Part shown: positions 7,594 to 15,278 of the stretch, piece after piece | Position numbering within the stretch: position 1 is the stretch's first letter | How the letters are laid out: each line of letters opens with the position of its first letter | NCBI GenBank assembly: GCA_910587445.1 | Contig: CAJULE010000024.1 | Span: forward strand, 1 to 35,903 | Direction of reading: 5' to 3' | DNA from: an uncultured Christensenellaceae bacterium | GTDB taxonomy: Bacteria; Bacillota; Clostridia; Christensenellales; Pumilibacteraceae | Length of the DNA stretch: 35,903 nucleotides | Made by a program: the position numbers and the translations under genes | The notes under the pieces: model-generated | What the model was told of the DNA's origin: nothing | Seen by the model: only the letters and a program-made list of their open reading frames with translations | Databases searched by the model: none

Positions 7594-7628
7594 ATTATAT
7601 TATACCATTAAACTGTCATTCGGGGCAA
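7594..7628 (-). promoter_or_regulatory. cca promoter, probably giving a leaderless mRNA
   Basis: On the minus strand TTGCCC (7623-7628), an 18-nt spacer and TATAAT (7599-7604) are followed after only 8 nt by the cca ATG. Transcription would start at or one or two bases before the ATG. Confidence 0.55.
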
Positions 7629-7689
7629 GCATTTTATACCCGAATTTAGCGACGGCGAATATGCGTATAATCTTTTTCTTCGTTTTCCC

Positions 7690-7718
7690 TTGATATTTTA
7701 TCGGGAAACTGATATACT
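7690..7718 (+). promoter_or_regulatory. Sigma-A-type promoter of the lipid kinase gene
   Basis: TTGATA (7690-7695), a 17-nt spacer and TATACT (7713-7718) lie about 60 nt upstream of the GTG start at 7779. Confidence 0.7.
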
Positions 7719-7778
7719 TTATTCGACGGATTCGGACAAAAATCGCGCGGATTTTCGGATACCGTCAAGGAGGAATGT

Positions 7779-8636
7779 GTGTATCTCGTAATAACAAACC
7801 CCGGCAGCGGCGGGGGCGGCGGCAGAAAAACCGAAGCCGCAATAAAAGCATATCTCGACGCAAAAGGCGTAGAATACGAAATTGCCGAGACCAAAGCCAA
7901 GGGTCACGCAAGGGAGCTTGCGGCGGGCTTTGGCGGCGGCACGATAATAGCCGTGGGCGGCGACGGGACTTTTCATGAAGTCTTAAACGGAATAAATACC
8001 GAAAAATGCCGTTTGGGCTTCGTGCCGAGCGGCAGGGGCAACGATTTTGCCGAAGCGTTCGGACTGTCCAAAAAGCCGACGGTTGCGCTCGACACTATCC
8101 TAAACGGAGAAGAGATCGACATCGACTACATAAAAGTCGGAGAAAATCTAAGGTGTCTAAACGTCGCGGGCACGGGGCTCGACGTTTCGGTGCTCGAGGG
8201 CGTGGAAAACAAGAAAGACACTAAGTTTACCTACATAATGTCGCTCATAAACTGCATAAGGCACTTTACTCCGTACGAGCTCGACGTGGAGGCAAACGGA
8301 CAGACCACGCACTACTCCTGCGTAATGGTCGGTGTATGTAACGGAAAGCAGATAGGCGGCGGAATAAAGATCTCTCCCGTCTCGAAGTTCGACGACGGCA
8401 AGCTCGACGTCATAGCGATGGAGTACCCGAAGAAGGGGCTCATGCGTGCGCTTTGGGGATTTGTCGGCGGCAAGCATATGGACAAGCCGTACACTCACCA
8501 CACGGTATGCGAACAAGTAAAAATCACGTCGCCTTTCGGATATCCGATAGAGCTCGACGGAGAGATCTACCGCGGACCCGTGCTCGACTGCCGCATAGTC
8601 AAGGGCGGATTAAAGACCTTCAAGCCGATAATCTGA
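7779..8636 (+). CDS. Diacylglycerol kinase-family lipid kinase (YegS/BmrU/DagK-like)
   Basis: The 285-residue cytosolic or membrane-peripheral kinase carries ITNPGSGGGGG (phosphate loop), IIAVGGDGTFHEVLNGI (the diagnostic GGDGT active-site motif) and GFVPSGRGNDFAEAFGL. The C-terminal beta-sandwich has CNGKQIGGGIKISPVSKFDDGKLDV and ELDGE, as in DagB/YegS. It phosphorylates a lipid such as diacylglycerol, feeding phosphatidic acid back to phospholipid synthesis; the exact substrate cannot be read from sequence. The start is GTG with AAGGAGG upstream; an ATG two bases earlier is out of frame. It is a single-gene unit with its own promoter. Confidence 0.9.
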   Translation: MYLVITNPGSGGGGGRKTEAAIKAYLDAKGVEYEIAETKAKGHARELAAGFGGGTIIAVGGDGTFHEVLNGINTEKCRLGFVPSGRGNDFAEAFGLSKKPTVALDTILNGEEIDIDYIKVGENLRCLNVAGTGLDVSVLEGVENKKDTKFTYIMSLINCIRHFTPYELDVEANGQTTHYSCVMVGVCNGKQIGGGIKISPVSKFDDGKLDVIAMEYPKKGLMRALWGFVGGKHMDKPYTHHTVCEQVKITSPFGYPIELDGEIYRGPVLDCRIVKGGLKTFKPII

Positions 8637-8690
8637 CAAATTCATGATATAATCATTATAAAATAAACAGTAATTTAGCGGAGAATAAAA

Positions 8691-8999
8691 ATGATAAACA
8701 ATAATGACCAACCCAAGAACAATTATGTTTTGATTAAACTGAAAAAGAAATGGAAAAAGACAGAGCGAATTACTTTGGCTATTGATTTGGTATTATTGTT
8801 TGCTTTTATATTGCTTTCAATTGTAAAACAACTTACAGATTTTAATTCAATAGCATTTTTTGTTATGGTCGTTATATTCGGTGTTATCATGCTTGCAGAT
8901 TTAGTTATGCTGTTTATTAGTTGGTACAAACTTTATCGCATAAATAGTCTGATTGCGGAACAGGAAAATGAAATCATCGATAGCAACAATGATATTTAA
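8691..8999 (+). CDS. Small AT-rich two-helix membrane protein of unknown function
   Basis: This is a 102-residue protein with a basic N-terminus (IKLKKKWKKTERI), two hydrophobic helices (about 29-48 and 54-78) and an acidic asparagine-rich tail. The KLYRINSLIAEQENEI segment after the second helix could form a coiled coil. A GGAG site precedes the ATG and a TATAAT-like box lies about 40 nt upstream. Its base composition is far more AT-rich than neighbouring genes, with AAT/AAA codons dominating, which suggests recent acquisition. I recognise no family. Confidence 0.6.
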   Translation: MINNNDQPKNNYVLIKLKKKWKKTERITLAIDLVLLFAFILLSIVKQLTDFNSIAFFVMVVIFGVIMLADLVMLFISWYKLYRINSLIAEQENEIIDSNNDI

Positions 9000-9005
9000 C
9001 CGAAG

Positions 9006-9113
9006 GCGTTATTATATATGAAAGTACCGTAATTTCAATTTAACCGCAATACAGGTTCCCCTTGCTAAGGGGAGCCTAATACGGCAAATTTCATATATCT
9101 TAATAACGTCATT
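9006..9113. repeat. Foldback element C after the AT-rich membrane protein gene
   Basis: Imperfect outer arms GCGTTATTATATATGAAA and TTTCATATATCTTAATAACG enclose a central strong foldback in which GGTTCCCCTT pairs with AAGGGGAGCC, flanked by CCGCAATAC/CTAATACGG. The whole stretch can fold as one long hairpin. It has no gene and is probably a repetitive extragenic or MITE-like element. Confidence 0.55.
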
Positions 9114-9125
9114 ATGTGTAAGTTG

Positions 9126-9157
9126 AAAGCTCTCGAACAATTCGTTCGAGAGCTTTT
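9126..9157. terminator. Hairpin between the AT-rich gene and mscL
   Basis: AAAGCTCTCGAAC (9126-9138) pairs perfectly with GTTCGAGAGCTTT (9144-9156) and is followed by T residues. It could terminate transcripts from either side. Confidence 0.65.
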
Positions 9158-9241
9158 GTCCTCGCCTGAAAGCGCATCTGTTAAAAATTCTGTTTTTTAA
9201 TTCCCTATAGGAAGTGCGCTTTTGAAACTGAGTTTGGAATT

Positions 9242-9834
9242 TTACTTTTGCGAATTTATTTGCAACAGATCGCGTATTTGCGTAAGGAGTTGCTCGGTCG
9301 TTTCGGGAGCGTTAGCCTTTTCTTCCGCCGCCTTTCTCTCCTCTTCGGCTTTTGCCGCCGCAGTGAGTTCCGCTTCCTTTGCAAGGATTGCCGCGTTTAT
9401 TTCCGCCTTGCTCTTTCCCTGCGCCTTCAGTTCTCTGCGGAGCTGTTTGTATTCTGCCTTATTGAGCGTCTTATACCCTTCTTGCGCCTTTTCCATTCTC
9501 GTCTTTGCGCTCATGAATATTCTGAGCACCACAAAGATACAGAAGGCTATGATGAGGAAATTCAATATGCACTGCAAGAAATTTCCCCAATGAAGCGCGG
9601 CTTCCGCCTTCGTGATCGCATTCGTCACGGGGTCGTACTGCGCCTCGGAAATCACCCATTTCCAATCGCTTATGTCGAACCCGCCCGTCGCAGCCGAGAT
9701 AAGCGGCATTATTATGTCGTTTACAAGGCTGGTAACTATGGCACTGAAAGCCGTGCCTATTACGACGCCGACCGCCATATCGACTATGTTGCCTTTAGTT
9801 ATAAAGGCTTTAAGTCGGAAAAAAACTTCTTCAT
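9242..9834 (-). CDS. mscL: Large-conductance mechanosensitive channel MscL, with apparent 1-nt frameshift near the start
   Basis: The reading frame encodes AFITKGNIVDMAVGVVIGTAFSAIV (first pore helix) and NFLIIAFCIFVVLRIF (second helix), then a long charged K/E/A-rich tail ending in APETTEQLLTQIRDLLQ, the C-terminal bundle seen in Clostridia MscL. The channel releases solutes on hypo-osmotic shock. The proper start is the ATG at 9832-9834, preceded by GGAGG and giving MKKFF, but this ATG is one base out of frame with the body: a run of seven T (9819-9825, minus strand) would need eight to restore MKKFFFRLKAFITKGN. No in-frame ATG with a ribosome-binding site lies downstream of the promoter. 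A sequencing error, slippage or a true mutation are all possible. Confidence 0.85.
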
Positions 9835-9910
9835 TTGATACCTCCGATAATTTCCTTACCGCACAAGGCGACAAATCGATTTTTTCCGTGACTGCGCCGA
9901 GTACAGGCAA

Positions 9911-9940
9911 AGTATACCATATGCGCCCGCACCGTGTCAA
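9911..9940 (-). promoter_or_regulatory. mscL promoter
   Basis: On the minus strand TTGACA (9935-9940), an 18-nt spacer and TATACT (9911-9916). Transcription would start near 9904, after the in-frame upstream codons, which supports the ATG at 9834 as the intended start. Confidence 0.75.
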
Positions 9941-9998
9941 TCGCTTTGGAAAAATATATCCCGTTCAAAAAGCAGACCGCCGCCGGCTTTGCATTTAC

Positions 9999-10027
9999 TT
10001 GACTTGAGACGCACAAAAGAGTATACT
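9999..10027 (+). promoter_or_regulatory. metF operon promoter, probably leaderless
   Basis: TTGACT (9999-10004), a 17-nt spacer and TATACT (10022-10027) end only 6 nt before the metF ATG at 10034. There is no Shine-Dalgarno, so the transcript probably begins at the start codon. Confidence 0.7.
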
Positions 10028-10033
10028 TTTTCC

Positions 10034-10909
10034 ATGAGAATAGATAAACTGCTAAAGCAAAAGAGAACGCTCTCGTTCGAAGTCTTTCCGCCGAAAAAAG
10101 ACGGCAACGCCGCGGACGGACTTTTCGAGACCGTCAAAAGACTGAAGGCTCTTTCGCCCGACTTTATAAGCGTGACATACGGAGCAAGCGGCTCGAATGC
10201 GCGTGACGCCGCCGAAATTTCGGGCTTTATCAAATCGATCGGCACGGAGCCGCTCGCACATCTTACGGGCGGACCGTCGAGCCCCGACGACATAGACAGA
10301 GTTGCGACAAAACTCGTCTCTCTCGGCGTCGAAAACGTGCTTGCCCTTCGCGGAGACAAGCCCAAAGACGAGGACATCGAATACTGCAAATATTTCAAAC
10401 ACGCGAGCGAGCTCGAAAGCTATATAAAGAAATACGGCTTTTGTCTCGGCGCGGCGTGCTATCCCGAAGGACATTCGGAATGCGAAACGCTGTATGCCGA
10501 TCTTGCCAATCTCAAGAAAAAAGAGGAAACGGGCGCAAGCTTTTTCATAACGCAGATTTTCTACGACAATTCATATTATTACCGACTTGTTGGCGAAGCT
10601 CGGCGCATGGGCATAAACTCGCCTATAATTCCCGGCATTATGCCGATTACGAGCACGAAAAATCTGCCCGCCGTAAAATCGATGTGCGGAAGCACGATAC
10701 CGCTCGAGCTTCGCAACATGATAGAGGTATATTCGGGCGCGCCCGAAGTTCTGCGCGAAATCGGCATAAACTACGCCGTATATCAGATAATCGACCTTAT
10801 AGCAAAGGGCGCGCCCGGCGTACACATCTATACGATGAACCGTGCGGATACCGCCGAGGCAATATACGGGAGACTCGAAAATGTTTTCGGCAGACTCTTC
10901 CGAGCTTAA
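10034..10909 (+). CDS. metF: Methylenetetrahydrofolate reductase
   Basis: This 291-residue TIM-barrel flavoenzyme reduces 5,10-methylene-THF to 5-methyl-THF, the methyl donor for MetH encoded two genes downstream. Motifs in order are TLSFEVFPPKKDG, FISVTYGASGS, PLAHLTGG, VLALRGDKP, GAACYPEGH, FFITQIFYDN and PIIPGIMPI. It is slightly shorter than the E. coli enzyme, as usual in Clostridia. The start MRIDKLL is the first ATG downstream of a close promoter; a longer upstream frame would begin before the -10 box. It overlaps the next gene by 29 bases, the tight packing of a single-pathway operon. Confidence 0.95.
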   Translation: MRIDKLLKQKRTLSFEVFPPKKDGNAADGLFETVKRLKALSPDFISVTYGASGSNARDAAEISGFIKSIGTEPLAHLTGGPSSPDDIDRVATKLVSLGVENVLALRGDKPKDEDIEYCKYFKHASELESYIKKYGFCLGAACYPEGHSECETLYADLANLKKKEETGASFFITQIFYDNSYYYRLVGEARRMGINSPIIPGIMPITSTKNLPAVKSMCGSTIPLELRNMIEVYSGAPEVLREIGINYAVYQIIDLIAKGAPGVHIYTMNRADTAEAIYGRLENVFGRLFRA

Positions 10910-11504
10910 AAACCGCATATACGCCTATCTCGGCTATCACGGTGCAGAGCGCTCCGAAAGCACGGATTCGCTTATAGACGAATCGCTCGAGGAAGTGAAG
11001 AAGCTGTCGCGGTTTGTCTACCGCTACGAATATTTCGACGCACCGCCTTCTTTTCTTTCGAAAGAGCCGTACCTCTCCTACCTTGCGGGCAGCACGGGAG
11101 TTATTGTCTCGGTCACGACGATAGGGCTCGACATAGACCGCCGAATAAAGCTCCTTTCCAAAACGGACGCGGCGCGCTCTGTCGTCTTGGATTCGTGCGC
11201 AAGCGCCTATCTCGAGGAGCGTGCCGACGAGTTCGAAAGAGCTTTACCGTACTCGCTTGCTCCGCGCTTCTGCCCCGGCTACGGCGACAGCGACGTTTCG
11301 GACATAAGATATATATTCGATCTGCTCCGACCCGAAAAATTCGGCATAACGCTCGGAGCAAACAACTATATGCTGCCGAGCAAGTCCATGGCGGGTATCG
11401 TCGCCGTAAACGGCGCGGCAAATATGCAATGCAAAGGCTGTATCCTCGAAAAGGACTGCCGCCGCAAAAAGGAGGGCAAAAAATGCTTCTCGGAAAAAAG
11501 ATAA
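10881..11504 (+). CDS. Methionine synthase activation-domain protein (stand-alone)
   Basis: This 207-residue protein resembles the AdoMet-binding activation domain normally at the C-terminus of MetH, here as its own gene between metF and a MetH lacking that domain. Seen features are VIVSVTTIGLDIDRRIKLL, the acidic-helical SVVLDSCASAYLEERADEF, RFCPGYGDSDVSDIRYIFDLL (RxxPGYG is a hallmark of the activation domain) and a late cysteine cluster, CKGCILEKDC. Its role would be reductive methylation that rescues inactive cob(II)alamin on MetH. It overlaps metF by 29 bases and metH by 22 bases. Confidence 0.85.
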   Translation: MFSADSSELKNRIYAYLGYHGAERSESTDSLIDESLEEVKKLSRFVYRYEYFDAPPSFLSKEPYLSYLAGSTGVIVSVTTIGLDIDRRIKLLSKTDAARSVVLDSCASAYLEERADEFERALPYSLAPRFCPGYGDSDVSDIRYIFDLLRPEKFGITLGANNYMLPSKSMAGIVAVNGAANMQCKGCILEKDCRRKKEGKKCFSEKR

Positions 11505-13816
11505 TGCTATTCGACGGCGGCTTCGGCACGGAGCTCGAAAAGCGCGGACTCGGCGGCATACCCGAGGATCTCAACCTAACGCATGCAGACGACATAAGGG
11601 ACATACATCTTTCCTACTCCGCCGCAGATTTCATAACGGCGAACTCGTTCGGGCTCAACCGCCTCAAATACCGAGGCGCTTACAAAATAGACGAGTTGGC
11701 GATCGCCGCAGTCGAAAATGCGCGCGTCGCAAAGAAAGCCGTATTTTTCGACGTGGGACCCACGGGCATGATGCTCGCGCCGACGGGCACGCTTTCCTTC
11801 GACGAAGCGTATGAGGCTTATGCCGAAATCGCAAAAATAACGCGCGGCAAAGCGGACGGCTACATCGCCGAAACATTTTCCGACCTTTACGAGCTCAAAG
11901 CCTGCATACTCGCCTTAAAAGAAAACTCGGACGCTCCCGTTTTTGCGACGATGACATTCGGCGAGGACGGCAGAACGCTGACAGGCTCTACGCCCGAAAC
12001 CGTCGCAGTCACGCTCGAAGGACTGGGCGTCGACGCGCTCGGCGTGAACTGCTCGCTCGGACCGAAAGAGCTTATGCCCATTGTCGAAAGACTGCTCGCT
12101 TTCACTTCCCTGCCCGTGATCGTCCAGCCCAACTGCGGACTTCCCGTCCTTAAAAACGGCAAGTCGCACTATTCGCTTTCCATAGACGAATTCGCTTTTT
12201 ATGCCGAAATATACGCGGACATGGGCGTAGCCGTCTTGGGCGGCTGCTGCGGCACGACTCCCGAATTCATAAGCCGTATCGCAAGTCTCAAGGAGCGAAA
12301 CGTCGTTAAGCGAAAGGCGGAGAAAAAGACCGTCGTGACCTCGTGCACGAAAGCCGTGACGATAGAATCCGTAAGAATATGCGGCGAGCGGCTGAACCCC
12401 ACGGGAAAGCCGAAGCTTAAACAGGCGCTCGCAAACGGCGATTACGATTACCTCGTCGGCGAAGCGATTGCTCAAGCCGAAGCGGGCGCGGACCTGCTCG
12501 ACGTAAACGTAGGTATGCCGGGGCTCGACGAAACAGAGCTCATGAAAGACGCCGTAGTAAAGATCCAGGAGTACGTCGAACTTCCGCTTCAGATAGACTC
12601 GTCCGATCCGAAGGCCATAGAAAAAGCGGCAAGGTATTACAACGGCGTACCTTTGATAAACAGCGTAAACGGCGACGACAAAGTGCTGAGCGCGGTTTTG
12701 CCCATAGTAAAAAAGTACGGAGCGGTCGTTTTGGGGCTGTGCATGGACAGCCGCGGCGTGCCGAAAACCGCCGAAGAGCGCTTCGCAATAGCCGAGAAGA
12801 TAGTGCGCCGAGCCGAGGAATTCGGCATTTCGCGCCACCGAGTGATGATTGATACGCTTGTGCTCACCGCGTCGGCGGAACAAGCGCTTGTCAAAGAGAC
12901 CTTGAGAGCGCTCGAAAAGGTGAAAACGCTCGGCGTAAAGACCGCCCTCGGCGTATCCAACGTCTCGTTCGGACTTCCCGCGCGCGGACTTTTAAACAAG
13001 ACCTTTCTCGCAATGGCGCTCGAGCGCGGTCTCGATATGCCCATACTCAATCCCTTGGACGGCGAAATGACGGGCGTCGTAAGGGCGTTCGGCGTCCTCT
13101 CGGGGACGGACGAAAACAGCGAAGAATTTATCGGACTGTATAAAGATTATGTCCCGACAGCCTCTGCGGCGGCTGTCCGAAAGGACGCCGCAGAAACGGA
13201 GTGCGCGTCGCTTCACGATTGTATACTGCGCGGCTTTAAATCCAAAGCGCGAAAATCCTGCGAAAGCGAGCTTCTCACGCGCAAACCCATGGACGTCGTA
13301 AACGAAACTCTTTTACCCGCTCTCGACGAAGTGGGAAAGCTGTATGAGGCGGGAAAGCTCTTTCTCCCCCAGCTCGTCTCCGCCGCAGAAGCCGCAAAGG
13401 AGAGCTTTGCCGCAGTAACGGAGAGACTTCCGAAAGGCGGACGAGACAAGGGCACGGTGGTGCTTGCGACCGTAAAAGGCGACGTGCACGATATAGGAAA
13501 AAATATCGTAAAAGTGGTGCTCGAATCGTACGGATACAACGTCGTGGATCTCGGCAAGGACACTCCGCCGCAAAATGCGGTCGACGCCTGCCTGAAGCAC
13601 AAACCTATAGCCGTCGGGCTTTCGGCGCTAATGACGACGACGGTGCCCGGCATGGAGGAGACGATAAGGGAGCTGAAAAAAGCGCGCTGCTCCTGCCCCG
13701 TATTCGTGGGCGGAGCGGTACTGAATTCGGAGATAGCAAAGTCGATAGGCGCGGACTACTACACAAAAGACGCCCTCGAATTCGTCAAGGTCCTCGAAAA
13801 AGCAACGGGAAAATAA
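11483..13816 (+). CDS. metH: Cobalamin-dependent methionine synthase without activation domain
   Basis: The 777-residue enzyme transfers methyl from 5-methyl-THF to homocysteine through B12. The domain order is: homocysteine-binding (about 1-290) with FDGGFGTELEKRG, GVNCSLGP and the zinc-site GGCCGTTPEF; pterin-binding (about 300-560) with CGERLNPTG, LLDVNVGMPG and LQIDSSDP; B12 cap; and the Rossmann B12 domain with GDVHDIGKNIV, whose His (about residue 669) is the lower cobalt ligand. E. coli MetH has about 1,227 residues; the missing reactivation part is the separate upstream gene. ATG with GGAGGG upstream; a longer basic upstream frame is the shadow of the previous gene. A strong terminator follows. 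Confidence 0.95.
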   Translation: MLLGKKIMLFDGGFGTELEKRGLGGIPEDLNLTHADDIRDIHLSYSAADFITANSFGLNRLKYRGAYKIDELAIAAVENARVAKKAVFFDVGPTGMMLAPTGTLSFDEAYEAYAEIAKITRGKADGYIAETFSDLYELKACILALKENSDAPVFATMTFGEDGRTLTGSTPETVAVTLEGLGVDALGVNCSLGPKELMPIVERLLAFTSLPVIVQPNCGLPVLKNGKSHYSLSIDEFAFYAEIYADMGVAVLGGCCGTTPEFISRIASLKERNVVKRKAEKKTVVTSCTKAVTIESVRICGERLNPTGKPKLKQALANGDYDYLVGEAIAQAEAGADLLDVNVGMPGLDETELMKDAVVKIQEYVELPLQIDSSDPKAIEKAARYYNGVPLINSVNGDDKVLSAVLPIVKKYGAVVLGLCMDSRGVPKTAEERFAIAEKIVRRAEEFGISRHRVMIDTLVLTASAEQALVKETLRALEKVKTLGVKTALGVSNVSFGLPARGLLNKTFLAMALERGLDMPILNPLDGEMTGVVRAFGVLSGTDENSEEFIGLYKDYVPTASAAAVRKDAAETECASLHDCILRGFKSKARKSCESELLTRKPMDVVNETLLPALDEVGKLYEAGKLFLPQLVSAAEAAKESFAAVTERLPKGGRDKGTVVLATVKGDVHDIGKNIVKVVLESYGYNVVDLGKDTPPQNAVDACLKHKPIAVGLSALMTTTVPGMEETIRELKKARCSCPVFVGGAVLNSEIAKSIGADYYTKDALEFVKVLEKATGK

Positions 13817-13825
13817 AGAGAATAC

Positions 13826-13861
13826 AAAAATAAGCTCGACGACAAACGAGCTTATTTTTTT
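13826..13861 (+). terminator. Terminator of the metF-metH operon
   Basis: AATAAGCTCG pairs with CGAGCTTATT and is followed by a T6 run; the upstream A run also lets it act on the opposite strand for nfnB. Confidence 0.85.
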
Positions 13862-13892
13862 CTGCTTTTACGACATTTTGCGATTGCCTATT

Positions 13893-15278
13893 TTATTTTT
13901 TAGCCGAGATATATTCGTCGATGGCTTGTGCGGCGGTCTTGCCTGCGCCCATGGCGAGAATGACCGTTGCCGCCCCCGTGACCGCATCGCCGCCGGCGTA
14001 GACGCCCTTTCGCGAAGTGAGCCCCGTCTTTTCGTCCACGATTATGCCGCCCCACTTATGTACGTCGAGTCCGTTCGTAGTATTCCTTATCAGCGGATTG
14101 GGAGACGTGCCGAGCGACATTATTACGCAGTCGGCTTCCACCTCGAACTCGCTTCCCTTGACGGGAACGGGGCGAGCCCTACCCGATTCGTCCGGTTCGG
14201 AAAGCGTCATTCTTTCGCAGATCATGCTTTTCGCATTTCCGTTTTCGTCGCCGATTATCTCCAAAGGATTTGTGAGGAACTCGAATTTTATGCCCTCTTC
14301 TTTCGCGTGCTCGACCTCTTCCTTTCGCGCGGGGAGCTCGTTTTCCGTGCGCCTATAGACTATCGTCACGTCCGCGCCGAGGCGCTTTGCGCTCCTTGCG
14401 GCGTCCATCGCGACGTTTCCGCCGCCGACGACCGCCACTTTCCTCGCCCTTTGAACGGGCGTAGAGCTTCCTTCCTTATACGCCTTCATCAGATTTATGC
14501 GCGTGAGAAATTCGTTCGCCGAGAGCACGCCCTTAAGCGATTCGCCCTTTATATTCATGAACTTCGGAAGTCCCGCGCCCGAGCCGATAAACACGGCTTC
14601 GTAGCCGTCCTCGAACAGCTCGTCTATAGTCAAAGTCTTGCCGATAACGACGTCGGTCACGATCTCGACCCCGAGTTTTTTGAGCGTATCCACTTCCTTT
14701 GCGACAATGGCTTTCGGAAGTCTGAATTCGGGAATACCGTACACGAGCACGCCGCCTGCCGTATGAAGCGCCTCGAACACGCTTACGGCATAGCCCTTTT
14801 TCGCGAGATCGCCCGCGCAGGTCAGACCGGACGGACCCGAACCGATAACTGCGACCTTATGCCCGTTGGATTTCGGCTTTTCGACGTTTTCGCCGTCATG
14901 CGAGTTGTGGTAGTCGGCGACGAAGCGCTCGAGTCGTCCGATACCTACGGGCTCGAACTTTATTCCGAGCGTACACCTCTTTTCGCACTGATTTTCCTGC
15001 GGACACACCCTGCCGCAAACGGCGGGAAGCGACGACGATTTCGATATTATCTTATAGGCGCCTTCGAAATCGCCGACCTTTATTCTGCTTATGAAATCGG
15101 GAATTCGTATGTTTACGGGACAACCCTCGACGCAGGGGCGATTTTTGCAATCGAGACATCTTTCGGCTTCCGCGACCGCAACGCCCGCGTCATAGCCGAG
15201 CGCGACTTCGTCGAAGTTGGTCGCGCGCACGGCGGCGGCTTGCGTGGGCATTTCGTGTTTTTTCGGATTTATACTCAT
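13893..15278 (-). CDS. nfnB: NADH-dependent ferredoxin:NADP+ oxidoreductase large subunit (NfnB; GltA-like)
   Basis: This 461-residue flavoprotein resembles the glutamate synthase small subunit. The N-terminal part has two [4Fe-4S]-type cysteine groups, CLDCKNRPCVEGCP and CGRVCPQENQCEKRC; then the FAD-binding GSGPSGLTCAGDLAKKGY, the NAD(P)-binding VVGGGNVAMDAARSAKRLG with YRRTENELPA, and the C-terminal FAD signature GVYAGGDAVTGAATVILAMGAGK. Alone it would be called GltB/GltD-like, but there is no large glutamate synthase gene here, and the partner upstream is an NfnA-type protein, so the electron-bifurcating Nfn complex is the better call. Its start overlaps the nfnA stop by 4 bases. Confidence 0.88.
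   Translation of the reverse strand: MSINPKKHEMPTQAAAVRATNFDEVALGYDAGVAVAEAERCLDCKNRPCVEGCPVNIRIPDFISRIKVGDFEGAYKIISKSSSLPAVCGRVCPQENQCEKRCTLGIKFEPVGIGRLERFVADYHNSHDGENVEKPKSNGHKVAVIGSGPSGLTCAGDLAKKGYAVSVFEALHTAGGVLVYGIPEFRLPKAIVAKEVDTLKKLGVEIVTDVVIGKTLTIDELFEDGYEAVFIGSGAGLPKFMNIKGESLKGVLSANEFLTRINLMKAYKEGSSTPVQRARKVAVVGGGNVAMDAARSAKRLGADVTIVYRRTENELPARKEEVEHAKEEGIKFEFLTNPLEIIGDENGNAKSMICERMTLSEPDESGRARPVPVKGSEFEVEADCVIMSLGTSPNPLIRNTTNGLDVHKWGGIIVDEKTGLTSRKGVYAGGDAVTGAATVILAMGAGKTAAQAIDEYISAKK

Noticed and set aside
9832..9940. Longer MscL start at 9940
   Set aside because: The frame start lies on the -35 box of the mscL promoter, so these codons would not be transcribed from it.
13893..15278. 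Calling this gene glutamate synthase small subunit (gltD)
   Set aside because: No glutamate synthase large subunit is nearby, and the partner gene is NfnA-type, which fits the Nfn complex better.
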